A DNA stretch of 64,000 bases from an uncultured bacterium. Its GTDB lineage: Bacteria; Bacillota; Clostridia; Lachnospirales; Lachnospiraceae. Positions 62,478 through 64,000 of the stretch are shown here, piece after piece (positions within the stretch are counted from its first letter, which is position 1; each line of letters starts with the position of its first letter). The stretch is taken from positions 62,001 to 126,000 of the forward strand of contig CAJMPJ010000004.1 of the NCBI GenBank assembly GCA_905215155.1, in the 5' to 3' direction. Both the position numbers and the translations under genes were made by a program. Under the pieces are notes generated by a model. It had not been told where the DNA came from, did no database searches, and saw only the letters and a list, made by a program, of their open reading frames with translations.

Positions 62478-62972
62478 ATGGCGAAACAGGAAAACGGTTA
62501 CAGAGCCAATATAGGAGGTCCTTCCCTTATTCTGATCTTCATTGTCATGTGTCTTGTGACATTTGGAATGCTGTCTTTGAGCACTGCAAAAAGCGAACAT
62601 AATATGGCAGAGCGAAATGCCTCTGCCATAACCGAATATTACCGGGCAGACGGGGAAGGGGAAGCCTTTTATCAGATGGTCCTTAATAAAGTCAGGGAGG
62701 TGAAGGAGAAGGGACAGGGACAAACCGGAACTCAGGATATGCTGGCTCAGGAACTGGGGAATTACTACCATAAAGAAGAGAAAACGGTGGTTACCCAGAT
62801 TCCCATGCCACATTCCCAGGCCCTTTTCATCGAGCTGGTTCCTAGCTTTGAAGGAAAAGGAGAGGTACGAATTTCCAAATGGAATGTGATACCGTCTGAA
62901 GATTATGAGATTGATCATTCCATGGCCGTGTGGACTGGGGAAGATTTAAAAAAGCAGGAGACGGGAAAATGA
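62478..62972 (+). CDS. membrane-anchored protein of the pilus cluster, PilX-like layout
   Basis: A 164-residue protein with one N-terminal helix (about 14-36; SLILIFIVMCLVTFGMLSLS) followed by a charged helical region. The early helix plus the STAKSEHNMAERNASAIT stretch recalls minor pilins of the PilX/GspK type, but no diagnostic residue confirms it. ACGGAGG precedes ATG 62478. Its stop overlaps the PilT-like start by three bases. Confidence 0.6.
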   Translation: MAKQENGYRANIGGPSLILIFIVMCLVTFGMLSLSTAKSEHNMAERNASAITEYYRADGEGEAFYQMVLNKVREVKEKGQGQTGTQDMLAQELGNYYHKEEKTVVTQIPMPHSQALFIELVPSFEGKGEVRISKWNVIPSEDYEIDHSMAVWTGEDLKKQETGK

Positions 62973-64000
62973 AGGTAGAGGATTTGTTAAGTGCTGCTGT
63001 GGCACAGAATGCATCGGATATTTTTCTGGTGCCGGGGATGCCCTTTTCTTATAAAATCGGAAGCAGGATCGTTTATCAAAACGAAGAAAAGCTGTTCCCT
63101 GCACAGATGGAAGCGTTGATTGAGGAATTGTATGTACTGGCGGGTAATAGAAGCATGGATAAAGTAAGGGAACATGGTGACGATGATTTTTCCTTTGCAC
63201 TTTCCGGTGTTTCCAGATTCCGTTCCAGTGTTTTTCGCCAGAGAGGTTCCCTGGCAGCTGTGATCCGGGTGGTCACCTTTGATCTGCCGGATTACAAAGA
63301 ACTGCACATTCCTGAAACGGTTATGGGCATTTCCAAAATGACAAAGGGATTCGTGCTGGTGACAGGCCCTGCGGGAAGCGGAAAGACAACTACCCTGGCC
63401 TGTATCATTGATAAAATAAATAACACCAGGAATGCCCATGTAATTACTCTGGAAGATCCTCTGGAATACCTGCACCGCCATAAACAGAGCGTGGTGACCC
63501 AAAGAGAGATCACAACGGATACGGACAGCTATGTGACCGGACTGCGGGCGGCTTTAAGACAGGCTCCCGATGTGATCCTGGTGGGAGAGATGAGAGATTA
63601 CGAGACCATACGCATCGCCATGACGGCTGCGGAAACCGGCCATCTGGTGATCTCCACCCTTCACACCGTTGGGGCTGCCAATACCATTGACCGGATCATC
63701 GACAGTTTTCCTCCCAATCAGCAGCAGCAGATCCGGATGCAGCTTTCCATGGTGGTTCAGGCAGTGGTTTCCCAGCAATTGATTCCCACACTCGACGGAG
63801 GCGTTGAGCCGGCATTTGAGATTATGTTTTTCAACAATGCCATCCGGAATATGATCCGTGAAGCAAAGACCCATCAAATTGATTCTGTCATAGCTACCGG
63901 ACAGGCAGAAGGTATGGTCTCCATGGACTCCAGCCTTTTAAACCTGTATAAAGAAGGAAAGATCACCAGAGAAAACGCTGTAATATACAGCAGCAACAGT
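62969..64000 (+). CDS. pilT: PilT/GspE-family motor ATPase, truncated by the window end
   Basis: First 344 codons of a secretion ATPase; the gene runs off the right edge. The N-terminal PAS-like region (VEDLLSAAVAQNASDIFLVP) is of PilT type. Walker A is GPAGSGKTTT (about 133-142), the Asp box is ITLEDPLEYLH, Walker B is PDVILVGEMRD and the His box is ETGHLVISTLHT. The set and length are those of PilT, which retracts type IV pili, rather than the longer PilB/GspE. A PilB-like gene is not in the visible part of the cluster. Confidence 0.88.
   Translation, partial: MKVEDLLSAAVAQNASDIFLVPGMPFSYKIGSRIVYQNEEKLFPAQMEALIEELYVLAGNRSMDKVREHGDDDFSFALSGVSRFRSSVFRQRGSLAAVIRVVTFDLPDYKELHIPETVMGISKMTKGFVLVTGPAGSGKTTTLACIIDKINNTRNAHVITLEDPLEYLHRHKQSVVTQREITTDTDSYVTGLRAALRQAPDVILVGEMRDYETIRIAMTAAETGHLVISTLHTVGAANTIDRIIDSFPPNQQQQIRMQLSMVVQAVVSQQLIPTLDGGVEPAFEIMFFNNAIRNMIREAKTHQIDSVIATGQAEGMVSMDSSLLNLYKEGKITRENAVIYSSNS

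Overview
This window reads as chromosome from an endospore-forming, anaerobic, low-GC Gram-positive of the Lachnospiraceae, most like the Lacrimispora / Clostridium saccharolyticum group. The evidence is a cotJABC spore-coat operon, a SleC cortex-lytic enzyme, a CdaA/CdaR pair, meso-DAP synthesis through DapL, strong AGGAGG ribosome sites with several TTG starts, and a glutamine synthetase gene followed by an ANTAR antiterminator gene. No phage, IS element, CRISPR array or rRNA gene is visible. Genus-level assignment is inference.

Layout. 1-620 is gene-poor and holds a frameshifted AraC-type remnant. A minus-strand Fe/Mn superoxide dismutase follows. 1.66-10.16 kb is one sulfate-assimilation operon: sulfate-binding lipoprotein, two permeases and ATPase, an AprAB-type APS reductase, and ATP sulfurylase CysD/CysN, the latter with an unrecognised C-terminal extension. 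10.4-15.1 kb is a MacAB-like exporter with two paralogous permeases. 15.3-18.8 kb is the c-di-AMP synthase locus, followed by PTS HPr and enzyme I. 21-28.3 kb holds a polysaccharide-polymerase-like membrane protein, an AraC regulator, a DapF homologue in which both catalytic cysteines are serine, and a large GGDEF/EAL/PAS protein. 28.4-32.8 kb encodes two aminotransferases (one HisC), a YtvI/AI-2E-type membrane protein and a GH25-like cell-wall hydrolase. 33-35.4 kb (minus) is a three-gene ABC-2 exporter preceded by an unassigned structured leader.

35.7-38.3 kb is an ArsR/CadC-type repressor, a free-standing HMA domain and a heavy-metal P-type ATPase behind a textbook operator. 38.4-42.5 kb is nitrogen and lysine/peptidoglycan metabolism: glnA, ANTAR regulator, canonical dapF, dapL. 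Then come an Lrp regulator, an amidase whose ribosome site lies inside a hairpin, a HAD phosphatase, a DUF368 (PopT-like) polyprenyl-phosphate translocase, SleC, carAB, the cotJ operon, a NYN/OST-HTH protein, tRNA-Val and tRNA-Met, a lipid kinase, ispF (with a Cys-rich tail), cysS, mrnC and rlmB. The right edge enters a compact type IV pilus / type II secretion-like cluster (PilC-like, four small membrane-anchored proteins, PilT-like ATPase cut by the window end).

The most interesting items are the double-serine DapF paralogue beside a normal dapF, the AprAB-plus-extended-CysN sulfate operon, the reduced pilus-like cluster, and several promoter-then-hairpin leaders (glnA, lrp, the amidase and the ABC exporter) that suggest RNA-level control.
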